Source: Sulfuritalea sp.
GTDB lineage: Bacteria > Pseudomonadota > Gammaproteobacteria > Burkholderiales > Rhodocyclaceae
DNA: 64,000 nt
Assembly (NCBI GenBank): GCA_016708585.1
Contig: JADJFK010000007.1
Location: 196,314 to 260,313, forward strand
Direction of reading: 5' to 3'
Part shown: piece by piece, positions 53,584 through 62,769 of the stretch
Position numbering within the stretch: the first letter of the stretch is position 1
Layout: each line of letters starts with the position of its first letter
Program-made: the position numbers and the translations under genes
Notes under the pieces: generated by a model
Told to the model about the DNA's origin: nothing
What the model saw: only the letters and a program-made list of their open reading frames with translations
Database searches by the model: none

Positions 53584-54681
53584 ATGAAATATATTTCCAG
53601 GAAGCTTGTTGCAGGCGTGGCCTTGTCGGCGGTGTTCGGTTTGGCGAATGCGACCGAGTGCGGTGATGTGCTTGATAGTTACGGTTATTACACTCAGTTC
53701 GGCTATTCTGAATACGCTGACGAGATCGTCCAGAACCACCCCGAGTGTTTCCCCGGGGGAGGCGCTACTTCGAATACCCAGATCGCCGCAACCGCCGGCA
53801 TTCTGTCCGGCGCGAATTCGAAGGCGGTGACCGGACGTCTGTTGTCGCCGGAAGGGAGCCCGACCGCGATCGCGAGCAACGGCTTGCCGACCAGGGGCCT
53901 GGCGGCAGGCGGCACCCCGGCCCGCTGGAATGCCTGGGCCAATGTCGACCAGACCGAATCGGATTTCAGCTACACGACGCCGACTCTGGCCAAACAGCGC
54001 GGCGAGAATGACATCCTGACTTCTGTCATCGGCGTCGACTATTCCATTTCGCCGACCATGGTCGTTGGTGTGTCAGCCGCTTTCGACAATGGCGACGGCT
54101 GGGGGCGCAACGGCGCCGGCGCCAGGAACAAGACCGATACCGACGGCTACACGATCGCCCCCTACATCGGCTTGCAGCTCGGAAAAAATTGGGCGCTGGA
54201 TGCCAGCGCGGGTTTCGGCGAGGCCGATTTTTCCGCCACCGGCGGCGTCAAGGCCGACATCGACCGCTGGTTCGCCGCCGCCAACCTCAGTTATGCGCGC
54301 TGGGTGGGCAACTGGCAGTACACCGGCAAGATCGGCTACCTGCACGGCAACGAAGACACCGGCAACGCCAAGGCCAATGGCGTCACGCTTGCCGGTACGT
54401 CTTCGGAAAACACGCTTGGCCGCCTGCGCGTTTCCGCCCAGGCCAGCTACTGGATGAACGGCTTCATGCCGTATGCGGGGCTGGGCTACACCTCGAACGT
54501 GCATCGCGACAGCAGCGTTGGCAGTGACCCTCTGGGTCGCGACACCTTCCTTCTCACGCTCGGCGTCAACTTCTTCTCTCTGGCCAACAAGATCACCGGC
54601 GGCATTTACTATGAAGAGGAGCTTGATCGGTCCCACTCGGACAATAGCGTGATCTCGGCCAACATCAACTTCAGGTTCTGA
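53584..54681 (+). CDS. Autotransporter-type outer membrane beta-barrel protein
   Basis: 365 residues. Signal peptide (KYISRKLVAGVALSAVFGLANA), a short N-terminal region with three cysteines, then about 260 residues of alternating aromatic/hydrophobic strands, with typical GYTIAPYIGLQLGKNW, ANLSYARW and PYAGLGYTSN segments and a final Phe (ANINFRF) for BAM recognition. It looks like an autotransporter beta domain with a very short passenger. The preceding 97-bp gap is the largest in the run. The next ATG shares one base with its stop. Confidence 0.8.
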   Translation: MKYISRKLVAGVALSAVFGLANATECGDVLDSYGYYTQFGYSEYADEIVQNHPECFPGGGATSNTQIAATAGILSGANSKAVTGRLLSPEGSPTAIASNGLPTRGLAAGGTPARWNAWANVDQTESDFSYTTPTLAKQRGENDILTSVIGVDYSISPTMVVGVSAAFDNGDGWGRNGAGARNKTDTDGYTIAPYIGLQLGKNWALDASAGFGEADFSATGGVKADIDRWFAAANLSYARWVGNWQYTGKIGYLHGNEDTGNAKANGVTLAGTSSENTLGRLRVSAQASYWMNGFMPYAGLGYTSNVHRDSSVGSDPLGRDTFLLTLGVNFFSLANKITGGIYYEEELDRSHSDNSVISANINFRF

Positions 54682-55517
54682 TGTTGCGGCCGGAGTTTTT
54701 CCGGTCCCGGGCCGCGCTCCTCAGCGCGGCCTTTTTGTTTGCGGCAACGCTGGCGGGCTGCGCCGGGCCGGACGGCTTCGGCGGTTCGCGGCAGGCGGTG
54801 GAAGCATGGGCGCAGCCGCGGGGATTCGTTACTGCGCCGGCCGGCACGCCGGGTCTGCCCATGCTCGCTCTGGCGCGCGGAAAGACCGCTGCCGTGCTGC
54901 ATGTGTATATCGAAGGCGACGGTGCGGCCTGGCCGAGTCCCTTCCATCCGCCGCGCGACCCGACGCCCGACCGCCCCGTGGCCCTCGCGCTGGCGGCGCA
55001 GGATACCGCTCCCGCCGTGGCCTATCTCGGCCGCCCCTGCCAGTTCCCGAGCGCCGGAGAAACGCGGGCATGCCCGGTGCAGTACTGGACCAGCCATCGC
55101 TTCGCGCCCGAAGTCGTGGAGGCCTACCGGCAGACGCTGGATACCCTTAAGGCGCGCACCGGAGCGGTGCAGTTGCGCTTGTTCGGCTATTCGGGCGGCG
55201 GCGTCATCGCGACGCTGCTCGCCATGTCGCGCACGGATGTCGTGCAGCTCGTCACGATTGCCGCCCCGTTATCGGTGGCAGAATGGACCTCATGGCATCA
55301 GGTGACACCCATGGCGGAATCGCTCGATCCGGGGATGCAGGTCGGATCGTTGCCGCGTGCGGTGCATTTCGTCGGCGGCAAAGATGCGATCGTGCCGCCG
55401 GAGGTCGTCAAGGGTTTTGCGCAGCGCAGCGGCGGCCGTTTGCGTATCGTGGAAGACTTTGATCATCAATGCTGCTGGTCGCGCGACTGGCGGCACCTGC
55501 TGGAGGAAACGCAATGA
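54681..55517 (+). CDS. Lipoprotein with alpha/beta-hydrolase fold
   Basis: 278 residues. Lipobox LAGC with C27, then a hydrolase core: VYIEGDGAAW (oxyanion strand), nucleophile elbow GYSGGG with S171, D235 in VGGKDAIVP and H262 in DFDHQCCW, a full Ser-Asp-His set. It would be anchored to the outer or inner membrane. Substrate unknown. It overlaps the autotransporter gene by one base and the caspase gene by four. Confidence 0.78.
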   Translation: MLRPEFFRSRAALLSAAFLFAATLAGCAGPDGFGGSRQAVEAWAQPRGFVTAPAGTPGLPMLALARGKTAAVLHVYIEGDGAAWPSPFHPPRDPTPDRPVALALAAQDTAPAVAYLGRPCQFPSAGETRACPVQYWTSHRFAPEVVEAYRQTLDTLKARTGAVQLRLFGYSGGGVIATLLAMSRTDVVQLVTIAAPLSVAEWTSWHQVTPMAESLDPGMQVGSLPRAVHFVGGKDAIVPPEVVKGFAQRSGGRLRIVEDFDHQCCWSRDWRHLLEETQ

Positions 55518-56560
55518 AGAAGCGGTTTGCATGGGTGCTGCCGGCGTTCTGCCTGCTGTTGCTCGGCACCTCGATGATGTCGTCCGCCCAGGCGCAGATG
55601 GTACGCATGCCGCCCTTCAGCGGGGGCATTCCGGGCAAGTCCCAGATGCAGGCGATCGAGATGCAGCGCCATCAGGCCCGCACCCTGCTCTATCGCGAGG
55701 CGCTGGATGAGCTGCGCAAGAATCCCGCCGCCGCCGATGTCCCGGCATGCAAACCGGGACAGAGCCCGCAAGACGGGCAGTGCCTGGTCCAGCCGGGGCA
55801 GGCCGCGGCTGGCGAAACTCCGTCAGCGACGCAGGCGCGGGCGGAGCCCGTGCGCCGCCGGTTCGCCGTCCTGATCGGCAACAACCAGTATGCGTCGCCG
55901 ATCCCTCCGCTCGAAACGCCGATCGCCGACGTATCGCGGATCGCCGAGCTGATGCGGACCCGCTTCGGCTATGACGCCCGGATCGTCAGGAATGCAGGCA
56001 AGGCGGCGATCATCGACGCGCTGAACGATATCGCGGCGGTGGCCCGGCCGGAAGACAGCGTCCTGCTGTTTTATGCCGGCCACGGCTATCTTCTCGATGA
56101 GGTCAGGATGGGCTACTGGATTCCGGTCGATGCCTCGGTCAAGACCGCGAAGGGCTGGATCTCGAACAACGACATCGCCAAGCTGCTTGCCGCGATTCCC
56201 GCCCGGCAGTTGATATTGATTTCGGACAGCTGCTATTCCGGCACCCTGACCAGGGAGCAGAAAGTGACCCAGGGCAGGGAGCTCAAGCCGGACGAGATAC
56301 TCCGGCAGCGCTCGGTGCTGGTGCTCTCCTCGGGCGCCGACGAGCCGGTGTCGGACGAAGGCAAGGAAGGGCATTCCATTTTTGCCTGGAACCTGATCAA
56401 GACCCTACAAGCCAGCGGCAGCCTGACGCCCGGGGCGAAAGTCTGGAGCACCGTCAGCACCGGCGTCACCAGCGAATATCCGCAGCAGCCGCAATATGGC
56501 GCCGTGGTTTCGGCCGGCCATGCCGAAGGCGGCGATTTCCTTTTCCTGCCGCCGAACTGA
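55514..56560 (+). CDS. Exported caspase-like protease (peptidase C14)
   Basis: 348 residues. Signal peptide (FAWVLPAFCLLLLGTSMMSSAQA), a linker with a Cys pair, and a caspase domain from about residue 115: RFAVLIGNNQY, catalytic H190 in YAGHGY and C240 in DSCYSG, both present. Bacterial caspase homologues usually cleave after Arg/Lys and act in regulation or programmed death. An exported one next to an outer-membrane protein is unusual. Last gene of the overlapping run. Confidence 0.85.
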   Translation: MKKRFAWVLPAFCLLLLGTSMMSSAQAQMVRMPPFSGGIPGKSQMQAIEMQRHQARTLLYREALDELRKNPAAADVPACKPGQSPQDGQCLVQPGQAAAGETPSATQARAEPVRRRFAVLIGNNQYASPIPPLETPIADVSRIAELMRTRFGYDARIVRNAGKAAIIDALNDIAAVARPEDSVLLFYAGHGYLLDEVRMGYWIPVDASVKTAKGWISNNDIAKLLAAIPARQLILISDSCYSGTLTREQKVTQGRELKPDEILRQRSVLVLSSGADEPVSDEGKEGHSIFAWNLIKTLQASGSLTPGAKVWSTVSTGVTSEYPQQPQYGAVVSAGHAEGGDFLFLPPN

Positions 56561-56583
56561 TTGCTCGTGACGGGCCGGCGCAC

Positions 56584-57744
56584 ATGAAGCATGACTTCGA
56601 TGCTCCGGTCGAGCGCGCCGGCAGCGACTCGACGAAGTGGGCGAAATACGCCGGCCGCGATCCTGACGTCATGCCGCTGTGGGTTGCCGACATGGATTTC
56701 GCGGCGCCGCCGGCGGTCATCGAGGCCCTGCGCCGGCGCGTCGAGCACGGCGTGTTCGGCTACAACCAGCCCACCGCGAGCCAGGTCGACGCCGTGGTCG
56801 CTTACCTCGAACGGCACTTCGGCTGGCGCATCGATCCCGAGTGGATCGTCTGGCTGCCGGGGCTGGTATCGGCCCTCAACGTCGCCTGCCGCGCGGTGGG
56901 CGATCCCGGCGATGCCGTATTCACCGCGACGCCGATCTACCCGCCCTTCCTCACGGCGCCGGAAAATTTCGGCCGGCGCACGGTCAGCGCGCCGCTGGTG
57001 CGCGACTCGGCCGGCTGGCTGTGGGACTTCCCCGCCGTGGACGCGGTGCTGCGCACCAGCCGGGCGAAGCTCTTCCTGCTCTGCCATCCGCACAACCCGA
57101 CCGGGCGCGTGTGGAACGAGGACGAGTTGTGGCAGCTCGCGCTGCTGGCGGAAAAGCACGACCTGGTCATGTGTTCGGACGAAATCCACAACGGACTGGT
57201 GTTGTCGCCGTATCACCGGCACCGACTTTTTGCCACGCTCGGCCCCGACCTGGCGGCGCGCACCATCACCCTGATGGCGCCGTCCAAGACCTACAACATT
57301 CCCGGACTGGGCTGCGCCTTCGCGATCATCCCCGACAGCCGGCTGCGGCGGAACTTTCGCCACGCCATGCACGGCATCGTGCCGCACGCCAATGCGCTGG
57401 GCATGGTGGCGACGGAAGCCGCGCTGAGCCGCTGCGACGACTGGCAGGCGGCCCTGATCGACTACCTGCGCGGCAATGCGCGTGCCGTCGAGCGTGCCGT
57501 GGCCGACCTGCCCGGCCTCGACATGCGGCCGGTGGAGGCGACCTGCCTGGCCTGGATCGACGCGCGCGAGTTCGCCGCCGACAAGGGCATCGCCAACCCG
57601 GCGCTTTACTTCGAGCAGCATGGGCTGGGCCTGTCCGACGGCGCCGACTTCGGCACGCCGGGCTTCGTCCGCCTGAATTTCGGCACGCGCCGCGCGTTGC
57701 TCGACGAGGCGCTGGCGCGGCTGGCCAGTGCGGTCAAGACCTAG
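56584..57744 (+). CDS. patB: PLP-dependent C-S lyase, MalY/PatB family
   Basis: 386 residues. The family N terminus (DSTKWAKY, MPLWVADMDFAAPPAV), FGYNQPT, LCHPHNPTGRVW and the PLP lysine in APSKTYNIPGLGC. Relatives cleave cystathionine or other cysteine conjugates to thiols, pyruvate and ammonia; some have aminotransferase activity. The start follows the caspase gene by 23 bp. Copy 9 of the dispersed repeat reads SPYHRHRLFA here. The end overlaps the convergent cyclo-ligase gene by four bases. Confidence 0.88.
   Translation: MKHDFDAPVERAGSDSTKWAKYAGRDPDVMPLWVADMDFAAPPAVIEALRRRVEHGVFGYNQPTASQVDAVVAYLERHFGWRIDPEWIVWLPGLVSALNVACRAVGDPGDAVFTATPIYPPFLTAPENFGRRTVSAPLVRDSAGWLWDFPAVDAVLRTSRAKLFLLCHPHNPTGRVWNEDELWQLALLAEKHDLVMCSDEIHNGLVLSPYHRHRLFATLGPDLAARTITLMAPSKTYNIPGLGCAFAIIPDSRLRRNFRHAMHGIVPHANALGMVATEAALSRCDDWQAALIDYLRGNARAVERAVADLPGLDMRPVEATCLAWIDAREFAADKGIANPALYFEQHGLGLSDGADFGTPGFVRLNFGTRRALLDEALARLASAVKT
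57206..57230 (-). repeat. Dispersed 25-bp repeat, copy 9 (inside patB-like gene)
   Basis: Two G-to-A type changes from consensus. The coding strand reads SPYHRHRLF. Confidence 0.65.
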
Positions 57745-58343
57745 CTTTCGGGTCGGAGCACGCCCGCTTCGGTGACGATTGCGTCGAGGCGCACATCGTG
57801 TGCCTGCGGCCGGATGTCGGCCACCCGGCCGAGCCCGAAGCCGACGCCGATCGCCCGCGGCCGCGGAACCATCGCCGCCAGGGTCCGGTCGAAAAAACCA
57901 CCGCCGTAGCCCAGACGAAAGCCCTGCGCGTCGAAGGCCAGCAGCGGCAGCAGCACGATGTCGGGTATCACCACAGCGCCGTCCGCCGGGATCGGAATGC
58001 CGTAACGGTCGGCGCCCATCACCGAAGCGGGCGTCCAGGCATGGAAATGCATGGGTGCATCGACCGCCGTGACCACCGGCATCGCGGCATGCCAGCCGCG
58101 TTCGATGAGTCGCGATGCCAGCGGCCGCGCGTCGAATTCGCCGCGCACCGGCGCGCAGAAGGCCAGGGTTTGCGGCGCCAGCGGCAGCAGCAACGCGGCC
58201 AGATGCCGGTCGAGGCCGGCCGACAGCGTGGCATGGGCGGCGGCGTCGAGCGCCAGGCGCGCCGCCAGCTTTTCGCGGCGCAGCGCGGCACGAAAACCCT
58301 GGTGATCAGGGTTGTGTTCGGCGGACGGCGGCGGGGGTTTCAT
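57741..58343 (-). CDS. 5-formyltetrahydrofolate cyclo-ligase
   Basis: 200 residues. The FRAALRREKLAARLAL start, the DIVLLPLLAFDAQGFRLGYGGGFFDRTL signature that binds ATP and folate, and the ending VRLDAIVTEAGVL mark this enzyme, also known as FAU1 or YgfA. It converts 5-formyl-THF to 5,10-methenyl-THF. The gene is divergent from slt with a 48-bp gap. Confidence 0.92.
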   Translation of the reverse strand: MKPPPPSAEHNPDHQGFRAALRREKLAARLALDAAAHATLSAGLDRHLAALLLPLAPQTLAFCAPVRGEFDARPLASRLIERGWHAAMPVVTAVDAPMHFHAWTPASVMGADRYGIPIPADGAVVIPDIVLLPLLAFDAQGFRLGYGGGFFDRTLAAMVPRPRAIGVGFGLGRVADIRPQAHDVRLDAIVTEAGVLRPES

Positions 58344-58391
58344 GTGCTAACGTTAGAGTGGAATGGAGCAAGACCGACGACAGACGCGTGA

Positions 58392-60365
58392 ATGAACTAT
58401 AAGCGTAAACCCTCCCCCTCCCTGCTGCGGATTTTTCCGGCGGTCGTGGCGCTTTTGGCGGCCGTGCCCGCCGCACCGGTGTTGGCCGCCCCCTCGGCGA
58501 CATCTGTCGAGCGCGGCGACGCGGCCTTCCTGCTGGCGCGCGATGCCTTTCGCAACGGCGAACGGGTGCGCCTCGGGCGCCAGCTCGACGCGTTGCAGGG
58601 GCATCCGCTGCAGCCCTGGGCCGAGTACTGGTCCCTGCGCCTGCGCCTCGATGACGGCGACGCGCGCGGGGTGCCGGATTACCTGAACCGCCACGCCGGC
58701 AGCTATCTCGCGGAGAAATTGCGCGGCGACTGGCTGCGCGAGTTGGGCAAGGCCGGCGACCGGGACGGGTTTCAGCGCGAACTGCCGGCCCTGGTCCAGC
58801 CCGACATTGAAATTCGCTGCTACACGGCGCAATTTGCCGACATGGACGACATGGTGCGCCCCTTGTGGAACAGCGGCCAGGACCTGCCGCGGGCCTGCGA
58901 GCGGTTGGTCGACCAACTGGTGGCGGCCGGCGGCCTCACGGTGGAAGAGGTCTGGCAGCGCGTGCGGCGCTTTTTCGAGGCCAAGCGGGTCGGCGCGGCG
59001 CGCAATGCGGCCGCCTACCTGCCGGCCGGCGAAGGCTTCGACGGACGCGGCCTCGAGTCGATCGCGCAGCTGCCGGCGCGGCATCTGGACAAGCTGCCGG
59101 CGGGTTTTGCCGCGAAGCGCGGCGGGCGCGAGGCGGCGTTGTTCGCCGTGCAGCGCCTGGCACGGACCGACCCGCAGGATGCGGCGAAGCGCTTCAGCCG
59201 CATCGAATCCCGTTTCACCGAGGAAGAGAGCGCCTATGCCTGGGGCCAGATCGCCTGGCAGGCGGCGCAGCGCCACCTGCCGGAAGCCGTGGCCTGGTAC
59301 GAGAAAGCCGCCGCCACCGCCCTGTCCGAGGAGCAGATGGCCTGGCGCGTGCGCGCCGCGTTGCGCGAACATGACTGGAATGCCGTGCAGCGGGCGATCG
59401 CGGCGATGCCGCCGGCGCTGGCCGCGCAGCCCGACTGGACCTACTGGCAGGCGCGCGCCCTGGCCGCCGCCGGCCGGGCCGAGGAGGCACGCGCGCTGTA
59501 CCAGAAGATCGGCCGCCAGCCGAATTTCTACGGCAACCTCGCCGACGAGGAACTCGGCCGCAGCGTCGAAGTGCCGCCGCGGGCACCCTCCCCGACGGCC
59601 GAGGAACTGGCCGCCGCCGCGACCAATCCCGGTTTTCAGCGCGCGCTGGCGCTGATCCGTGTCGACCTGCGCATCGAGGGCGTGCGCGAATGGGTCTGGA
59701 CGCTGCGCGGCATGGACGATCGTGCCCTGCTCGCCGCCGCCTGGTTCGCGCAGAACAACGAGGTATGGGACCGCGCCATCAACACCGCCGACCGCACGCT
59801 GGCGCAGCACGACTACAGCCTGCGCTACATCGCGCCCTTCAGCGACCAGGTGCGGCCCAAGGCCGACCGGCTGGCGCTGGACAACGGCTGGGTGTACGGC
59901 CTGATGCGACAGGAATCGCGCTTCATCATGAATGCCAAATCCTCGGTCGGCGCCAAGGGCCTGATGCAGCTGATGCCGGCCACCGCGAAGTGGGTGGCGC
60001 AGAAGATCAAGTTCGCCGAGTACCATCCGTCGCGCGTCACCGAAATGGACACCAATGTCACGCTCGGCACCCACTACATGAAGATGGTGCTCGAATCGCT
60101 CGACAACCATCCGGTGCTGGCTTCGGCCGCCTACAACGCCGGCCCGGGGCGCGCCCGCAAGTGGCGCGCCGATCAGCCGCTGGAAGGCGCGATCTACGCC
60201 GAGACCATCCCCTTCACCGAAACCCGCGACTACGTGAAAAAAGTCATGAGCAACGCCGTGTATTACAACACCTTGTTCGAAGGCCGGCCGCAGTCGCTCA
60301 AGGGCCGGCTGGGCACCATCCGCGCGCGCGGGCAGGGCGAAAACGAAGTGGAGAAACTGCCTTGA
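58392..60365 (+). CDS. slt: Soluble lytic murein transglycosylase
   Basis: 657 residues. Signal peptide (ends VLAAPS), a long alpha-helical superhelix domain (about 40-460) and a C-terminal SLT catalytic domain: catalytic Glu in GLMRQESRFIMNA, AKGLMQLMPATAKWVA and NPGP-like ASAAYNAGPGRARKW. It is close in layout to E. coli Slt70, which cleaves peptidoglycan from chain ends. The stop overlaps the next start (TTGA). Confidence 0.95.
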   Translation: MNYKRKPSPSLLRIFPAVVALLAAVPAAPVLAAPSATSVERGDAAFLLARDAFRNGERVRLGRQLDALQGHPLQPWAEYWSLRLRLDDGDARGVPDYLNRHAGSYLAEKLRGDWLRELGKAGDRDGFQRELPALVQPDIEIRCYTAQFADMDDMVRPLWNSGQDLPRACERLVDQLVAAGGLTVEEVWQRVRRFFEAKRVGAARNAAAYLPAGEGFDGRGLESIAQLPARHLDKLPAGFAAKRGGREAALFAVQRLARTDPQDAAKRFSRIESRFTEEESAYAWGQIAWQAAQRHLPEAVAWYEKAAATALSEEQMAWRVRAALREHDWNAVQRAIAAMPPALAAQPDWTYWQARALAAAGRAEEARALYQKIGRQPNFYGNLADEELGRSVEVPPRAPSPTAEELAAAATNPGFQRALALIRVDLRIEGVREWVWTLRGMDDRALLAAAWFAQNNEVWDRAINTADRTLAQHDYSLRYIAPFSDQVRPKADRLALDNGWVYGLMRQESRFIMNAKSSVGAKGLMQLMPATAKWVAQKIKFAEYHPSRVTEMDTNVTLGTHYMKMVLESLDNHPVLASAAYNAGPGRARKWRADQPLEGAIYAETIPFTETRDYVKKVMSNAVYYNTLFEGRPQSLKGRLGTIRARGQGENEVEKLP

Positions 60366-61273
60366 AGAATCTGCTTGTCATCGGCGGCAGCGGGTTTGTC
60401 GGTTCCGCCATCGTCCGCGAACTGGCGCGCCGTCCCGCCAGCGCCGACTTTTGCTTCACGCTGCCGACGCGGCGCGAGGCGGGGGCCAAGCACCTCACCG
60501 TGCTGCCCACCGCCCGTGTCGTGCAATGCGACGTGCATGATCCGGCGACGCTGGCGCAGCTGATGGCCGGCCAGGATGCGGTGATCAGCCTGGTTGGCAT
60601 CCTCAAGGGCGGTGAGGGCGATCCGTATGGCAAGGGCTTCGCCCGCGCCCATGTCGAATTGCCGCGCAAGATCGCCGCCGCGGCAAAGGCGGCCGGCGTG
60701 CGCCGCGTGCTGCATGTCTCGGCGCTGAAGACGTCGGCCGATGCGCCGTCGGGCTACCTGCGTTCCAAGGCGGACGGCGAGGCGGCGCTGCGTGATGCCG
60801 GCCTGGACCTGACGCTATTCCGCCCCTCGGTGATCTTCGGCCGCGGCGACTCCTTCCTCACCCTGTTCGCCAGAATGGCGGCGATCGCGCCCTTCTTTCC
60901 GCTGGCCGGCGCCGACGCGCGCTTCCAGCCGGTGTGGGTCGAGGATGTCGCCGCCACGGTGGCCGACAGCCTGCTGCGCGCCGACAGCATCGGCGCCGCC
61001 TACGACCTGTGCGGCCCGACGCAGTACAGCCTGCGCGAACTCGTCAGCTACGCGGCGGCAGTCGCGGGGCACCCGCGCTTCATCATCGGTCTGCCCGAGG
61101 CCATCGCCTGGTTCCAGGCCTGGGCCATGGAGTTCATCCCCAACGGCCCGATGACGCGCGACAACGTCCGCTCGATGCGCGTGCCCAGCGTTTGCGAGGG
61201 CGGCTGCACCTTGCCCTTCGGCCGCGTTGCGACGGCGCTTGAAGTCGTGGCGCCGACCTACCTGCGCGGCTGA
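60362..61273 (+). CDS. NAD(P)-binding epimerase-like protein (complex I NDUFA9 type)
   Basis: 303 residues from a TTG start that overlaps the slt stop. Rossmann motif VIGGSGFVGSAIV, GVRRVLHVSALKTS, and the later SGYLRSKADGEAAL, which in NDUFA9-type proteins replaces the usual YxxxK active site. Mitochondrial NDUFA9 belongs to complex I; the bacterial role is unclear and may concern quinone or membrane lipids. Copy 10 of the dispersed repeat encodes [10 protein letters not shown] near residue 25. Confidence 0.85.
   Translation: MKNLLVIGGSGFVGSAIVRELARRPASADFCFTLPTRREAGAKHLTVLPTARVVQCDVHDPATLAQLMAGQDAVISLVGILKGGEGDPYGKGFARAHVELPRKIAAAAKAAGVRRVLHVSALKTSADAPSGYLRSKADGEAALRDAGLDLTLFRPSVIFGRGDSFLTLFARMAAIAPFFPLAGADARFQPVWVEDVAATVADSLLRADSIGAAYDLCGPTQYSLRELVSYAAAVAGHPRFIIGLPEAIAWFQAWAMEFIPNGPMTRDNVRSMRVPSVCEGGCTLPFGRVATALEVVAPTYLRG
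60428..60452 (-). repeat. Dispersed 25-bp repeat, copy 10 (inside NDUFA9-like gene)
   Basis: Matches consensus at every fixed position; identical to the rsmG copy apart from orientation. The coding strand reads RRPASADF. Confidence 0.75.
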
Positions 61274-61285
61274 CACCGGCGGTCG

Positions 61286-62521
61286 ATGAAAACCTACGTC
61301 GTCGGCGGCGCGGTGCGCGACGAACTTCTGGGGCTACCGGTGAAGGACCGCGACTGGGTAGTGGTCGGCGCCACGCCGCAGGACATGCTGGCGCAGGGTT
61401 ACCTGCAGGTCGGCCGAGATTTTCCGGTCTTCCTCCATCCGCAGAGCCACGAGGAATACGCGCTGGCGCGCACCGAGCGCAAGACCGCGCCGGGCTATAC
61501 CGGCTTCGTGGTGCACGCCTCGCCCGACGTCACGCTGGAAGACGACCTGCTGCGTCGCGACCTGACCATCAACGCCATCGCCAGGGACGAAAGCGGTGAG
61601 CTGATCGACCCCCACGGCGGGCGCGCCGACATCGCGGCGCGCGTGATGCGCCACGTCTCGCCGGCCTTTGCCGAAGACCCGGTGCGCATCCTGCGCGTGG
61701 CGCGTTTCGCGGCGCGCTTCGCCGATTTTTCGGTGGCGCCGGAAACCCTGGCGCTGATGCGCGACATGGTCGCCGCCGGCGAAGCCGATGCGCTGGTGCC
61801 GGAGCGGGTCTGGCAGGAACTGGCGCGCGGCCTGATGGAAGACAAGCCCTCGCGCATGTTCGGGGTGCTGCGCGAATGCGGCGCGCTGGCGCGCCTGCTG
61901 CCCGAACTCGATGCGCTTTGGGGCGTGCCGCAGCGCGCCGACTACCATCCCGAGGTCGACACCGGGGTACACGTGATGATGGTGATCGACATGGCCGCGC
62001 GCCTCGGCGCGGCGCTGCCGGCGCGCTTTGCCGCCCTGATGCACGACCTGGGCAAGGGCCGCACGCCGGCCGACATTTTGCCGCGCCACCACGGCCATGA
62101 AGCGAAAAGCGTGACCCTGCTCGAAGCGGTCTGCGAACGCCTGAAAGCGCCGGTCGACTGCCGCGACGTCGGCCGCCTGGCGGCGCGCTTCCACGGCGAC
62201 ATGCATCGCGTCGCCGAACTGCGGCCGGAAACGCAATTGACCCTGCTCGAACGCTGCGACGCGCTGCGCCGGCCGGAACGCTTCGAACTGATCCTGCTCG
62301 CCTGCGAGGCGGATTATCGCGGCCGGCTGGGTTGGGAAGAGCGCGACTATACGCAGGCCGCGACCTGGCGCGCGGCGCTGGCGGCGATACGCGCGGTCGA
62401 TGCCGGGGCGATCGCGCGCCAGCTGGCGGAACAGGGCAGGGACGGCGCGCAGCGCATCGCCCAGGCCGTGGCCGCAGCGCGCGTCGATGCCCTGCGCGCG
62501 CTCAAGAGTGTTGCCGGATAG
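61286..62521 (+). CDS. cca: Multifunctional CCA tRNA nucleotidyltransferase/phosphohydrolase
   Basis: 411 residues. The head domain [25 protein letters not shown] with the DxD catalytic pair, the [12 protein letters not shown] motif, [12 protein letters not shown], and a C-terminal HD domain (ALMHDLGKG and PRHHGHE) that gives phosphatase and 2',3'-cyclic phosphodiesterase activities in the E. coli type. It adds and repairs the 3' CCA of tRNAs. It is 12 bp after the NDUFA9-like gene. Confidence 0.96.
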   Translation: MKTYVVGGAVRDELLGLPVKDRDWVVVGATPQDMLAQGYLQVGRDFPVFLHPQSHEEYALARTERKTAPGYTGFVVHASPDVTLEDDLLRRDLTINAIARDESGELIDPHGGRADIAARVMRHVSPAFAEDPVRILRVARFAARFADFSVAPETLALMRDMVAAGEADALVPERVWQELARGLMEDKPSRMFGVLRECGALARLLPELDALWGVPQRADYHPEVDTGVHVMMVIDMAARLGAALPARFAALMHDLGKGRTPADILPRHHGHEAKSVTLLEAVCERLKAPVDCRDVGRLAARFHGDMHRVAELRPETQLTLLERCDALRRPERFELILLACEADYRGRLGWEERDYTQAATWRAALAAIRAVDAGAIARQLAEQGRDGAQRIAQAVAAARVDALRALKSVAG

Positions 62522-62524
62522 GTT

Positions 62525-62722
62525 CTAGAGCAGCCAGCCGATCAGCGCCGCCACCAGCGAAAACACGATCACCGAACCGAAGGGGAAGGCGTACTCCCTG
62601 CCGCGAAAGCGGAAGCGCAGGTCGCCCGGCAGGCCGCCCGGCGCCAGCAGGCGGCCCAGTCGCGGTTGCAGCAGGCCGACGACGACCACGGTGGCCACCA
62701 GGACAATCAACCACTTCAGCAT
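62525..62722 (-). CDS. DUF2905 family small membrane protein
   Basis: 65 residues, two membrane helices joined by a basic loop (GGLPGDLRFRFRGREYAFPFGSV). This is the DUF2905 pattern; function unknown. ATG at 62722 gives the conserved MLKWLIVL start. The gene ends three bases from the convergent cca stop and is divergent from the hydrolase gene. Confidence 0.85.
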   Translation of the reverse strand: MLKWLIVLVATVVVVGLLQPRLGRLLAPGGLPGDLRFRFRGREYAFPFGSVIVFSLVAALIGWLL

Positions 62723-62769
62723 CGATGGCGCACGGTAGAATTGATGAGACGTCAATCTTATCCCAGCCG

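Noticed and set aside
57640..57665. GACGGCGCCGACTTCGG in the patB-like gene as a repeat copy
   Set aside because: It lacks the A-rich end and the second half of the consensus.
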